Part shown: in pieces, positions 1-7,345 of the stretch
Numbering within the stretch: the stretch's first letter is position 1
Layout: every line of letters starts with the position of its first letter
Origin: an uncultured Lachnospiraceae bacterium
GTDB lineage: Bacteria > Bacillota > Clostridia > Lachnospirales > Lachnospiraceae
NCBI GenBank assembly: GCA_910583615.1
Contig: CAJTXP010000062.1
Location: 1-18,633 of the forward strand
Length of the DNA: 18,633 nucleotides
Reading direction: 5' to 3'
Notes under the pieces: generated by a model
Told to the model about the DNA's origin: nothing
The model's database searches: none
The model's input: only the letters and a program-made list of their open reading frames with translations
Made by a program: the position numbers and the translations under genes

Positions 1-22
1 GCGGCCTAAATGGGCATATCTA

Positions 23-52
23 TTTACTGCAAATCCAATCGGTGCTTAGTAT
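23..52 (+). promoter_or_regulatory. possible weak promoter of the kinase-regulator-dsdA operon
   Basis: A TTTACT box (23-28) and a TAGTAT box (47-52) are separated by 18 bases. Neither is a close consensus match, so the call is tentative. The putative -10 box touches the 10-bp tandem repeat that follows. Confidence 0.3.
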
Positions 53-72
53 AAGACAGAAGAAGACAGAAG
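53..72 (+). repeat. tandem 10-bp direct repeat in the leader
   Basis: AAGACAGAAG occurs twice head to tail (53-62 and 63-72), just before the GGAGG at 76-80. Its place around the presumed transcription start makes it a candidate operator for the AraC-type regulator, but it could equally be a chance purine-rich duplication. Confidence 0.55.
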
Positions 73-91
73 TACGGAGGAATGAAAGGTT

Positions 92-1588
92 ATGACACGG
101 CAGAGGACAGACTGGGGAGAGATTCTGTGGCTGGAAGAAGAATCGGGAACTCCATCGTCGGGCGGACTGGAGGCGGGGATTGTGACCCTGCCTTCGGGGA
201 GCCATCAGGCGAAGCACATCCATTATAACGAGCAGGTAATTTACGTCCTTCAGGGGCAGGCGGTTTCCTGGATTGACGGAGTGAAAAGCATACTGTCGCC
301 GGGCGGATTTTTTCACTGGCGGGCGGGAGTGGAGCACGAGGTGATGAATACAGGAGATGTTTCATTCCGGCATCTGCTGGTATCCAGTCCCGGCCTGCAG
401 GAGTCGGAACCGCTTTTTCCCGACCGGGAGAAAAAAGCGGATGTATCGCCGGATTTGATCTATACGGCGGTGGAGGCGATTCGAACACAGTTTCTGGAGA
501 CGCTCCATTATGGATATGCGATTTTTGACTCTCTGGGAAATCTGATTGTGCAGAGTCCTTTGTTTCCGGAATATTGTGTGCGGCATTGTGATCCCGGAAA
601 TCAGCAGGGCGGATGTTCCTGCATGCGGCAGCTTGATCCAAAAGAATGGAGCCGGGAGACGGTTTTCCGCTGCCGGTATGGAATGGAGCTTTTTCACTAT
701 CCGATTTTCTTCGAAAAGGTTTTTCTTGGATATATCCATGGAGGGTATATCCGCCATTCCGGTGGAAAAGAGGGAAGGCTGGAAAACGTCTATGATGTGC
801 CGGACAGTGTGGTGACGGGAATTCGGGCGCTGCTTGGCAGGATCGTGAAAGCAATTCGGAATTACTGTGAGTTTGAGCAGTTTCGAAGAGAGCTTCTGGA
901 AAAGGAGCTGCGCATAACCTCACAGGAGGAGTCTCAGAGAATACTGATGAAAAATCTGAGGGATACCCAGTATGCCATGACGGATTTGAAGATCAATAAC
1001 CATTTTCTGTTCAATACGTTGAATAGTATGGCATCCATGGCACTGGATGGAGGACTGATGCCGCTGTATCAGTCCATCGTCGACTTGTCCCGGATGTTTC
1101 ATTATACGCTCCGGACGCAGAATCCGGTTGTGCTGTTGGAAAAGGAGATGAAATACGTACAGGCGTATCTTCAGCTGCAGAAGCTGCGATACGGAGAGAG
1201 CCTGCAGATTAGTTTCCGGATCGATGCAAGGGTGCAGAAAGCGTTTGTCCCGTTTAATTTTCTGCAGCCGGTGGTAGAAAATGCCTTTGTGCATGGATTT
1301 GAGGAAAGCGTTCAGAAAAGAATCCGCATCGAAATCGTAAAGAAATGCAGCAGCGTGGAGATCAAAGTCATCAATTCTGGTAAGACCCTGTCCCCACAGG
1401 CATGCCGCAGCATCAATCAGGGAATTCGGAGTAATACTTCCCATGGCCTGTCTATGATCTGTCAGAAGCTGTATGCTGCGTATGGAGAGCAGTGCACCTG
1501 TGAGATCGCGTCTCTGAAAAACGGCGATACCTGTGTCTGGATTCGGATTCCTTTTCGCGATAAAGATATGGAAGGGGGAGGCTTATGA
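92..1588 (+). CDS. soluble cupin-PocR-LytS-type sensor histidine kinase
   Basis: This is the sensor half of a two-component system and probably cytoplasmic, since no membrane segment is visible. Residues about 25-100 form a cupin with likely metal ligands H42, H44 and H82. Residues about 120-255 resemble a PocR ligand-binding domain, with a cysteine cluster at C162, C166, C175 and C177. The kinase half has the LytS/YesM-type phosphoacceptor motif NNHFLFNTLN, with H304 as acceptor, and an HATPase domain with N-box residues E396 and N397 and a glycine motif near 451. GGAGG lies 11 bases before the ATG, which is slightly long. The stop overlaps the next gene in ATGA, so the two products are translationally coupled. 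The signal sensed is unknown. The neighbouring D-serine lyase suggests D-serine or a related metabolite, but that is inference. Confidence 0.9.
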   Translation: MTRQRTDWGEILWLEEESGTPSSGGLEAGIVTLPSGSHQAKHIHYNEQVIYVLQGQAVSWIDGVKSILSPGGFFHWRAGVEHEVMNTGDVSFRHLLVSSPGLQESEPLFPDREKKADVSPDLIYTAVEAIRTQFLETLHYGYAIFDSLGNLIVQSPLFPEYCVRHCDPGNQQGGCSCMRQLDPKEWSRETVFRCRYGMELFHYPIFFEKVFLGYIHGGYIRHSGGKEGRLENVYDVPDSVVTGIRALLGRIVKAIRNYCEFEQFRRELLEKELRITSQEESQRILMKNLRDTQYAMTDLKINNHFLFNTLNSMASMALDGGLMPLYQSIVDLSRMFHYTLRTQNPVVLLEKEMKYVQAYLQLQKLRYGESLQISFRIDARVQKAFVPFNFLQPVVENAFVHGFEESVQKRIRIEIVKKCSSVEIKVINSGKTLSPQACRSINQGIRSNTSHGLSMICQKLYAAYGEQCTCEIASLKNGDTCVWIRIPFRDKDMEGGGL

Positions 1589-2286
1589 TCCGGGCGGTGA
1601 TCTGTGACGATGAGAGGGCGACCTGCAATATCATCCGGCATTTTACAGAGGCGGAAAAGCTTCCCCTTCAGATTGTGGGGACTGCGGAAAACGGTAGGGA
1701 CGCTCTGGAGCTGATCCGGAGAGAAAAGCCGGATCTGGTATTTATGGATATTCATATGCCGTATATGAACGGATTTGAGATCATTCAACAGATTCAGGCC
1801 TGCGGGATTATCATTATTACGGCGTATGATTCCTTTGAATATGCCCAGAGAGCTCTGCGTCTGGGAGCGAGTGATATCCTTGCGAAACCCATTGAATTCG
1901 GGCAGCTCCGGCAGGCGGTAGTCCGTGCGGTGGGATGGAATTTTACCGGTAACGAGCTGGTCGACACTCTGCTGGTATACCTTCATGAGCATTTCCATGA
2001 GAAGATCGAGCTGGAAGCACTGGCAAAGCTGGTGTACTGTTCCGAGAGCCATATGGCAAGAGTTTTTAAGAAATATATGGGCATGACGATTATTTCCTAT
2101 GTTCATAAACTGCGGATTGAAAAGGGCGTTCGTCTTCTGGATGAGAACTGTTCCGTAAAGGAAACGGCAGAGACGGTGGGATATCAGAATCTTAATCATT
2201 TCTACAAATATTTTAATCAGTATATGGGAATGGCTCCGGCCGCATATATCAGAAGAAGGAGAGAAAAATATGGAGAGGATGGCTGA
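1585..2286 (+). CDS. YesN-type response regulator with AraC DNA-binding domain
   Basis: This is the DNA-binding partner of the kinase it overlaps by four bases. The receiver domain (1-115) has the acidic pocket D8/D9, phosphoacceptor D55 in FMDIHMPYMNG, T79 and K101. Residues 125-233 form an AraC/XylS helix-turn-helix pair, containing SESHMARVFKKYMG and ending in the usual NLNHFYKYFNQYMGMAPAAY signature. The 233-residue length is short for YesN proteins, which often have a long linker. The gene overlaps the next coding region by 17 bases, so all three genes form one transcript. The likely target is its own operon, through the repeats at 53-72 or other upstream sites, but this is unproven. Confidence 0.93.
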   Translation: MIRAVICDDERATCNIIRHFTEAEKLPLQIVGTAENGRDALELIRREKPDLVFMDIHMPYMNGFEIIQQIQACGIIIITAYDSFEYAQRALRLGASDILAKPIEFGQLRQAVVRAVGWNFTGNELVDTLLVYLHEHFHEKIELEALAKLVYCSESHMARVFKKYMGMTIISYVHKLRIEKGVRLLDENCSVKETAETVGYQNLNHFYKYFNQYMGMAPAAYIRRRREKYGEDG

Positions 2287-3613
2287 CAGTTTTACAGGAC
2301 TGGTAGAACGGCTGCCCATTATAAAAGAAATGCAGCAGGAAAAGGAGATTGTCTGGATTAATCCGGATAAGACGGATTTTGAAAGGAGCATGGAGGGCTC
2401 GGAGCTGACCATGGCGGATGTAGAAGACGCCGAGGCAAGGCTGAAACGTTTTGCTCCCTTTATCATGCGTTGTTTTCCGGAGACGGAGGACAGAGGCGGG
2501 CTGATTGAATCCGCATTGACTCCGATCCCCGGGATGCAGAAGTATCTGAACCGGAAATACGGAAGTGGTCTGAAGGGGACGCTTCTGTTAAAGCAGGACA
2601 GCCATCTGGCCATCGCCGGGTCTGTAAAAGCAAGAGGCGGTATCTATGAGGTCCTGAAACATACGGAAGATCTGGCATTTCGCCATGGGATCTTAAAAAA
2701 AGAGGATAACTATGCCAGGCTGGCGGATCAGGAGGCGAGGGATTTTTTCAAAGAATACACGATTCAGGTAGGGTCCACCGGCAACCTTGGCATGAGCATC
2801 GGCATCATGAGTGCGGCGATTGGCTATCGGGTCATTGTCCACATGTCGGCAGACGCAAAGCAGTGGAAAAAAGACCTGCTCAGAGCCCATGGAGTGACCG
2901 TGCTGGAATATGAATCTGATTACAGCGGAGCCGTGGAGAATGGGCGGAAACAGTCGGAACAGGATCCGAAAAGCTATTTTGTAGATGATGAAAGTTCCAG
3001 AACCCTGTTCCTTGGATATGCGGTTGCGGCGGGGCGTCTGTCGGCGCAGCTTCAGGAGCTGAACATTTCTGTAGATAAGGAACATCCGCTGTTTGTCTAT
3101 ATACCCTGCGGGGTCGGCGGCGCTCCGGGTGGGATCAGTTTTGGATTGAAGCAGATTTACCGGGATCAGGTGCACTGCTTTTTTGCGGAGCCGACGCAGG
3201 CACCTTGTATGGCGCTGGGGATGATTACGGGACTGCACCAGAGGATATCTGTGCAGGATATCGGACTGACGGGCCGGACTCATGCGGATGGTCTGGCAGT
3301 GGGAAGGCCGTCCGGTTTTGTGGGCGGTGTGATGAAACCCATGCTGAGCGGCGAATTCACAGTTCGGGATGCGAAACTGTATGATTATATGAGGGATCTT
3401 CTGGAAGCGGAGCATATTTTTCTGGAGCCAAGCGCATGCGCGGCATTGCAGGGGCCTGTATGTTTTGAAAAAAGTGAGAAAATCCAAAATTATGTGGAGG
3501 AAAACGACCTGAGAGAGCGGATGGAGCAGGCGACCCATATTGTCTGGGCAACCGGAGGGAGTCTGGTTCCGGAGGAGATCCGGGAAGAGTACCAGCAGAC
3601 GTATCTGGATTAA
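2270..3613 (+). CDS. dsdA: D-serine ammonia-lyase (D-serine dehydratase)
   Basis: A PLP-dependent fold-type II enzyme that converts D-serine to pyruvate and ammonia in the cytosol. The length (447 residues) matches E. coli DsdA. The PLP lysine is K120 in GSVKARGGIYEV. The phosphate-binding glycine loop reads PCGVGGAPGG, where E. coli, as I recall it, has GVGGGPGG. The stretches VGSTGNLGMSIGIMSAA, SVQDIGLTGRTHADGLAVGR and WATGGSLVPEE are family signatures. The start is set by a GGAG ribosome site about 10 bases upstream. The gene begins inside the regulator gene (17-base overlap), which argues for coupling. In E. coli dsdA is controlled by the LysR regulator DsdC, whereas here a two-component system sits directly upstream. 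Confidence 0.95.
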   Translation: MERMADSFTGLVERLPIIKEMQQEKEIVWINPDKTDFERSMEGSELTMADVEDAEARLKRFAPFIMRCFPETEDRGGLIESALTPIPGMQKYLNRKYGSGLKGTLLLKQDSHLAIAGSVKARGGIYEVLKHTEDLAFRHGILKKEDNYARLADQEARDFFKEYTIQVGSTGNLGMSIGIMSAAIGYRVIVHMSADAKQWKKDLLRAHGVTVLEYESDYSGAVENGRKQSEQDPKSYFVDDESSRTLFLGYAVAAGRLSAQLQELNISVDKEHPLFVYIPCGVGGAPGGISFGLKQIYRDQVHCFFAEPTQAPCMALGMITGLHQRISVQDIGLTGRTHADGLAVGRPSGFVGGVMKPMLSGEFTVRDAKLYDYMRDLLEAEHIFLEPSACAALQGPVCFEKSEKIQNYVEENDLRERMEQATHIVWATGGSLVPEEIREEYQQTYLD

Positions 3614-3669
3614 AAAATGACGTTCATTCAGAAAAACCAACCCTTTCAAAAAATAGTCCGCATAATTTT

Positions 3670-3707
3670 CTTCAGATTCAGGATACTATTCTTATCACAA
3701 TCTGAAG
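3670..3707 (+). promoter_or_regulatory. inverted repeat overlapping the DUF1540 ribosome site
   Basis: CTTCAGATT (3670-3678) is perfectly complementary to AATCTGAAG (3699-3707), with a 20-base loop. The 3' arm runs into the AAGGAGG ribosome site at 3705-3711. The RNA could therefore fold and partly mask the start of the next gene. This is sequence complementarity only. Confidence 0.4.
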
Positions 3708-3719
3708 GAGGACATGAAC

Positions 3720-4040
3720 ATGACAAGATTAGACTGTTCGGTTGTAAACTGTACCTATAATAAGGACAACAGCTGCTGCAAGGACAACATCCATGTGGGA
3801 GGCCGCGACGCCAGGATGACGGACCAGACCTGCTGCGAAAGCTTCCGCGAGCGGAAATATGACGGGACCCGCAATGCGGACGACATTCCCAGCAAGCCGA
3901 CGGAGGTTGGCTGCGACGCGACGACCTGTACCTATAACCAGTCCTGCAAGTGCCATGCAGACCAGATTCAGGTGGCGGGCGCCAATGCCTGCCAGTGCGG
4001 GCAGACGGAATGTGCAACGTTCCGGTGTGACTGCAAATAA
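3720..4040 (+). CDS. small cysteine-rich protein with two DUF1540 domains
   Basis: The protein has 106 residues and two copies of the same cysteine-rich unit. The first begins LDCSVVNCTYN and the second VGCDATTCTYN, each followed by further cysteines near the unit's end. This is the DUF1540 pattern, common in Clostridia and probably metal-binding; no reaction is known. An upstream ATG at 3714 lies only one base after AGGAGG. The ATG at 3720 has the ideal 7-base gap, so I chose it. About 106 bases separate it from dsdA and there is no terminator between them, so it may be read from the dsdA transcript or from an unrecognised promoter. A strong terminator follows. Confidence 0.85.
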   Translation: MTRLDCSVVNCTYNKDNSCCKDNIHVGGRDARMTDQTCCESFRERKYDGTRNADDIPSKPTEVGCDATTCTYNQSCKCHADQIQVAGANACQCGQTECATFRCDCK

Positions 4041-4065
4041 AGAGGAATCGTATATGCACAGTTCG

Positions 4066-4081
4066 CTTCCCTGCAGGGAAG
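4066..4081. repeat. 16-base perfect palindrome
   Basis: CTTCCCTGCAGGGAAG is fully self-complementary. It lies between the DUF1540 stop codon and the terminator stem, and may form an extra RNA stem protecting the 3' end. Confidence 0.5.
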
Positions 4082-4094
4082 CCTGCGTATTGGC

Positions 4095-4134
4095 GGAAAG
4101 GGACGTTGGCGGCCAACGTCCCTTTCCGTTTTTT
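4095..4134 (+). terminator. strong intrinsic terminator after the DUF1540 gene
   Basis: A perfect 15-bp stem (4095-4109 with 4113-4127) has a three-base CGG loop and is followed by a T6 run at 4129-4134. It has no T-run on the other strand, so it serves the rightward transcript only. The leftward operon ends at 4143. Confidence 0.93.
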
Positions 4135-4142
4135 ACGTCTGC

Positions 4143-5999
4143 TCAGCTGAAATAAAATACATCCCTGGCCCGGAACGGGAGGCTGTGTCCCTGCGGGACC
4201 AGAAACGCGTGGTTTCTGCGTATGTGCAGGTCTCGCTCGATCCAGCCGTCCGTAATGAGCAGGATCGGCCCGTCCTTTGGGAAATCCCGGGCCTGTTCCA
4301 GGAGGTCCACTCCCGGCTGCAGGCAGGTGCCTCCCCGTCCCCGTACCGTGACTCGGCCGGCGATTTCCTCCGGCGACAGATATCCGGCGTCATAGGCGGC
4401 AGCGTCGCAGAAGACGACCCGGGCGCAGGGAACCTCCCGGGCGGCCGCATAGCTGGCGATGCTTCCCAGTGCCTTTCCGATGTCTCTGGCGGACATGGAA
4501 CCCGAGGTATCGATGATGACGCCGAAGGTCCGGCTGTCCGCAGGCAGATCCGGACGGACATAACGGGGCCGCGGCAGATCCGGCGTGGCGCTCTGGCGTC
4601 TGCTGGGCCGGGCGTAGGTCCGGTACTTTTCCAGAGGCGGAACATAGGTGTCAAACCAGCGCGCCAGCTTCACATCCCAGGGGATCGGAGGCATGGCAAG
4701 CGCGCGGATCTCCTCGATCAGCCCGGCCGGGATCGTACCTCTGCCCGACGCGGTTACGAATTCCAGTCCCTGCGCCAGTGCGCTGCGGCAGAACTCATCC
4801 AGTGAGACGCCCTTTTTACCGGCGCTCTGACCGCCGGCGCCCGGACGGTTCAGAAATTCTCCTTTTCCATAGCCCCTCAGGTTCTGCAGCCTGCTGTTTT
4901 TCTTCAGATCCCGGATCAGCATGTCATAAATGGTCTCTGCCGACAGCTCCTTCAGGCTTTCATCATAGAGCAGTCCCTGGTCCGGCATGACGCCCACGCC
5001 CATTTCCAGAAGCCATGCGTTGATGACATAGTCACAGGCAATGTTCCACAGATAAGGATCTCTTCCCTGACAGCGCTTCTGATGTCCGAGTCCGGCGTGC
5101 AGGTATTCATGCGCCAGGACAAAATGCAGCTCTGCGTCGGAAAGCAGGAGTGCAGGATTTACATAGATTTCTCCCAGTTCCATGTCGATGGCGGCGATCT
5201 GAATGTCATTTTTATGGCAGAAGGACTGATCCTCCACGACCCGGAACGCGGCGGCGAGGGCTCCCAGCAGCGGATAATGGCTGAGAAACCATTCGGCGGC
5301 GCGGCCGCCTGCGGTTTTTGGCTTTCCGGCGTCCGGCTGTTCTCCCGACTGCCGGATCGTGTGGGAGACGCTGCTGGTCAGGGCGTGGGCAAAGCGCCGC
5401 ACATGGGGATTGTTTTTTCCGGCAGGATAAGTCAGGGGGTGCTCCAGCCCGTCCATATCCATGGCATGGGGAGAAGCCGTTCCATAATAAGGAAGCTCCA
5501 CGGGCCCTTCCTGGCCGCTCAGATACTGATAGATAGCCTGTTCCGACTGGAGGCTTCCCGGAAAATGCAGCGCGGGATCCCCGCAGACCGGCTGGCCGAA
5601 GCGGATATCTGCCAGAAATTTCGCAATATAAATATCGCAGGCCGTATTCCAGAGTTCTTTTTGAACGACCGGTTTCCAGACCTTTTCCCGTTCCGTGCCT
5701 CCTGTGAAATATCCGGGCATGGACCGGGCGTCAAAGTGTCCGAAGCAGTGGTGAAGCTGGCAGTGGGCGATGACGTACGCCCATTGAGAGGGGGACAGAA
5801 GCAGCTGCCGGTTCAGGCAGATCCGGTTCCAGGCGTTCACCCGGGCGGCGCCGGCTCTGCCCAGCACCTCCCGGCTGACCAGACAGTAATCCAGAGACAG
5901 CGAGCCGAACAGAGGGTGGTCCTTTACCAGCTGGATTCCGGCTTCCAGGTTCTCTTCCGCGGGAGACTTTCTTTTTTTCTCACGTTTCATGCAATCCAT
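4143..5999 (-). CDS. duplicated metallopeptidase-like (DUF2201 N-type) protein with C-terminal VWA domain
   Basis: A 618-residue soluble protein, partner of the MoxR ATPase just upstream. Residues 237-365 hold a zinc-peptidase-like motif, HEYLH at 297-301 plus H306, followed by LWNIACDYVINAWL. Residues 25-165 repeat the same plan: HPLFGSL, then HCQLH at 79-83 plus H88, then LWNTACDIYIAKFL. There the catalytic glutamate is replaced by C80, so the first copy looks inactive. Residues 490-618 are a VWA-like domain with MIDAS DTSGSMS (497-503), GRGGTCLQPG (about 554-563) and LLITDG. The start at 5999 has AGGA six bases upstream; an in-frame ATG at 5990 is possible. It lies 28 bases after the moxR stop. 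The substrate is unknown; MoxR-VWA pairs generally act as remodelling chaperones. Confidence 0.88.
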   Translation of the reverse strand: MDCMKREKKRKSPAEENLEAGIQLVKDHPLFGSLSLDYCLVSREVLGRAGAARVNAWNRICLNRQLLLSPSQWAYVIAHCQLHHCFGHFDARSMPGYFTGGTEREKVWKPVVQKELWNTACDIYIAKFLADIRFGQPVCGDPALHFPGSLQSEQAIYQYLSGQEGPVELPYYGTASPHAMDMDGLEHPLTYPAGKNNPHVRRFAHALTSSVSHTIRQSGEQPDAGKPKTAGGRAAEWFLSHYPLLGALAAAFRVVEDQSFCHKNDIQIAAIDMELGEIYVNPALLLSDAELHFVLAHEYLHAGLGHQKRCQGRDPYLWNIACDYVINAWLLEMGVGVMPDQGLLYDESLKELSAETIYDMLIRDLKKNSRLQNLRGYGKGEFLNRPGAGGQSAGKKGVSLDEFCRSALAQGLEFVTASGRGTIPAGLIEEIRALAMPPIPWDVKLARWFDTYVPPLEKYRTYARPSRRQSATPDLPRPRYVRPDLPADSRTFGVIIDTSGSMSARDIGKALGSIASYAAAREVPCARVVFCDAAAYDAGYLSPEEIAGRVTVRGRGGTCLQPGVDLLEQARDFPKDGPILLITDGWIERDLHIRRNHAFLVPQGHSLPFRARDVFYFS

Positions 6000-6027
6000 A
6001 TCCTTTCCTGAGATGTGCGGCAGCCGG

Positions 6028-7074
6028 TCAGGAGACCAGCCGCGGCAGATCCCGGACGATCTCCACCAGAAACCAGTCCGGCAGCGCTTCTTCTCCGTCG
6101 GAGGAGACGACCATCTGGGCAATTTCCTGATTGATCCGTGCCAGTTCCTTCATGAGCGCCTTTGCCCGGTGAGTCAGATACTGGGTCTCCCGGTTCAGTT
6201 TCTGCCTGTCTGCCGGGAGGTCATGCAGAAGCTTTGCCCGGAAGGACTGGGCGAGAAAATAAAGCACATCCCGTTCTTCGGCTTTGGAGGGCCAGCGGGC
6301 CTCCCCTTTGATGATGTCGGCCAGGAGGTGGCGGTTGCCCAGCTGCCTGGTGTAGGCGAGGAACATACCTGCGTGCTGTGCGGAAAGCATGCCGTATGCC
6401 AGAAGCTTCAGCGTATGCTCATCCGGACAGGCGCCGTATTCCTTCAGGGCGTCGCTCAGCATGTGCCAGGAGCGGGGCGTGGAGTAGGGTTCCTCGGTCT
6501 TGGGCGGGGCGGAGCAGAGGTGATCCGGACGCTGGGTAATATAATCGATGACATAGGGGTGGAGCTCCTGGGCGCAGGCCCAGGAAAGCCACTGGCTGCT
6601 GTCCGCTTTTAATTCCACATGGAACATCCGGTTAATGAGGGCGGAGGACATGCTCTTGACGATGGCCGAATCCTGGGTCCGGTTGCCCGCGCCGATGACG
6701 ATGCTGCCCTGGGGCAGATGGTATTCTCCGATGCGGTGTTCATGGATCAGGGAGTAAAAGGCCTTCTGCACTTCCTGAGAGCAGGCGTTCAGCTCATCCA
6801 GAAACAGGCAGTAGGGTTCTTTTCGGGCAATCATTTTCGGGGGCAGGAAGGTGCTGACATCGTCCTGAATCCGGGGGATGCCGATGATATCCTCGGGAGC
6901 CAGCTGGCTGCCCAGAAGGGAGACGCAGGGAAGCCCGACAGAGTCGGCAAAGGCTTCCACCAGCGACGATTTTCCGATGCCCGGCGCGCCCCAGATGAAG
7001 ACAGGACGCACCGGGGCCACATGGAGGAGCAGCTCGGAAAGCTCCTCCTGGCTGACGCGAACCGGAAGATTCAT
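6028..7074 (-). CDS. MoxR-family AAA+ ATPase
   Basis: A 348-residue cytosolic AAA+ ATPase with Walker A GAPGIGKS (29-36), Walker B CLFLDELN (89-96), sensor-1 region GAGNR (128-132), a likely arginine finger R149 in INRMF, and a sensor-2 region around TPRSW (199-203). These are typical of the MoxR/AAA_5 group that works with VWA-domain partners, and such a partner follows 28 bases downstream. The start codon shares one base with the stop of the 59-residue Cys-rich gene (TGATG), so translation is coupled. The upstream ribosome site is the weak AAGGGGG. Its role is probably ATP-driven remodelling of a target chosen by the VWA protein; the target is unknown. Confidence 0.92.
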   Translation of the reverse strand: MNLPVRVSQEELSELLLHVAPVRPVFIWGAPGIGKSSLVEAFADSVGLPCVSLLGSQLAPEDIIGIPRIQDDVSTFLPPKMIARKEPYCLFLDELNACSQEVQKAFYSLIHEHRIGEYHLPQGSIVIGAGNRTQDSAIVKSMSSALINRMFHVELKADSSQWLSWACAQELHPYVIDYITQRPDHLCSAPPKTEEPYSTPRSWHMLSDALKEYGACPDEHTLKLLAYGMLSAQHAGMFLAYTRQLGNRHLLADIIKGEARWPSKAEERDVLYFLAQSFRAKLLHDLPADRQKLNRETQYLTHRAKALMKELARINQEIAQMVVSSDGEEALPDWFLVEIVRDLPRLVS

Positions 7075-7253
7075 CAGTACCGCCCCCTTTCCTTCTGGTT
7101 ATAAAGCTTCTTTTTATTGAGACGGCGCACTCTGGCGCGGGGCTCGTATTTGGCGCAGTGCTGGCAGTAGGTCCGGTGACAGGCGTCGCGGCCCTTGCTG
7201 CACTGGCCCAGCGCTACATAATATTTACAGGGTGTTTCTCTGTATGTTGCCAT
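7074..7253 (-). CDS. 59-residue cysteine/histidine-rich small protein
   Basis: A small ORF between rtcB and moxR. It starts MATYRETPCKYY. The cysteines are C9, C18, C25, C30 and C33, with H26 and H32 nearby, a plausible zinc-binding knuckle, followed by a basic tail rich in Arg and Lys. The stop TGA overlaps the moxR ATG by one base. This tight coupling is the main evidence that it is real. The ribosome site AAAGGA lies 11 bases before the ATG. I do not recognise the family. The basic tail and Cys/His motif would suit binding to nucleic acid or to a partner of the operon, but this is inference. Confidence 0.75.
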   Translation of the reverse strand: MATYRETPCKYYVALGQCSKGRDACHRTYCQHCAKYEPRARVRRLNKKKLYNQKERGRY

Positions 7254-7277
7254 GGTTATGACAGTCCTTTCTAAAAA

Positions 7278-7291
7278 TATCTGATCAGATA
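7278..7291. repeat. 14-base palindrome in the rtcB/small-protein gap
   Basis: TATCTGATCAGATA is perfectly self-complementary, and a second GATCAG follows at 7294-7299. It lies 25 bases upstream of the 59-residue gene. It could be a protein-binding site or an RNA stem; no promoter boxes were found with it. Confidence 0.45.
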
Positions 7292-7304
7292 AAGATCAGG
7301 CGTA

Positions 7305-7331
7305 CAAAAGACGCTTTCGCGGCGGGCGTCT
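7305..7331 (-). terminator. weak terminator-like hairpin after rtcB
   Basis: Read leftward, AGACGC, an 11-base loop and GCGTCT form a 6-bp stem ending in a short T-run (TCTTTTG). The T-run is short, so it may attenuate rather than stop transcription before the small-protein, moxR and VWA genes. Confidence 0.3.
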
Positions 7332-7345
7332 GTGAAGACGGGCGC

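Noticed and set aside
90..923. 277-codon open frame on the - strand
   Set aside because: Shadow of the cupin-PocR kinase gene, rich in Pro and Ser and with no domain.
1462..2613. 383-codon open frame on the - strand
   Set aside because: Antisense to the response regulator and dsdA, both with unmistakable motifs.
4054..4155. Possible 33-codon peptide after the DUF1540 gene
   Set aside because: It runs straight through the strong terminator stem, so it would not be transcribed in full.
5082..6011. 309-codon open frame on the + strand
   Set aside because: Antisense to the metallopeptidase-VWA gene; no ribosome site and no motif.
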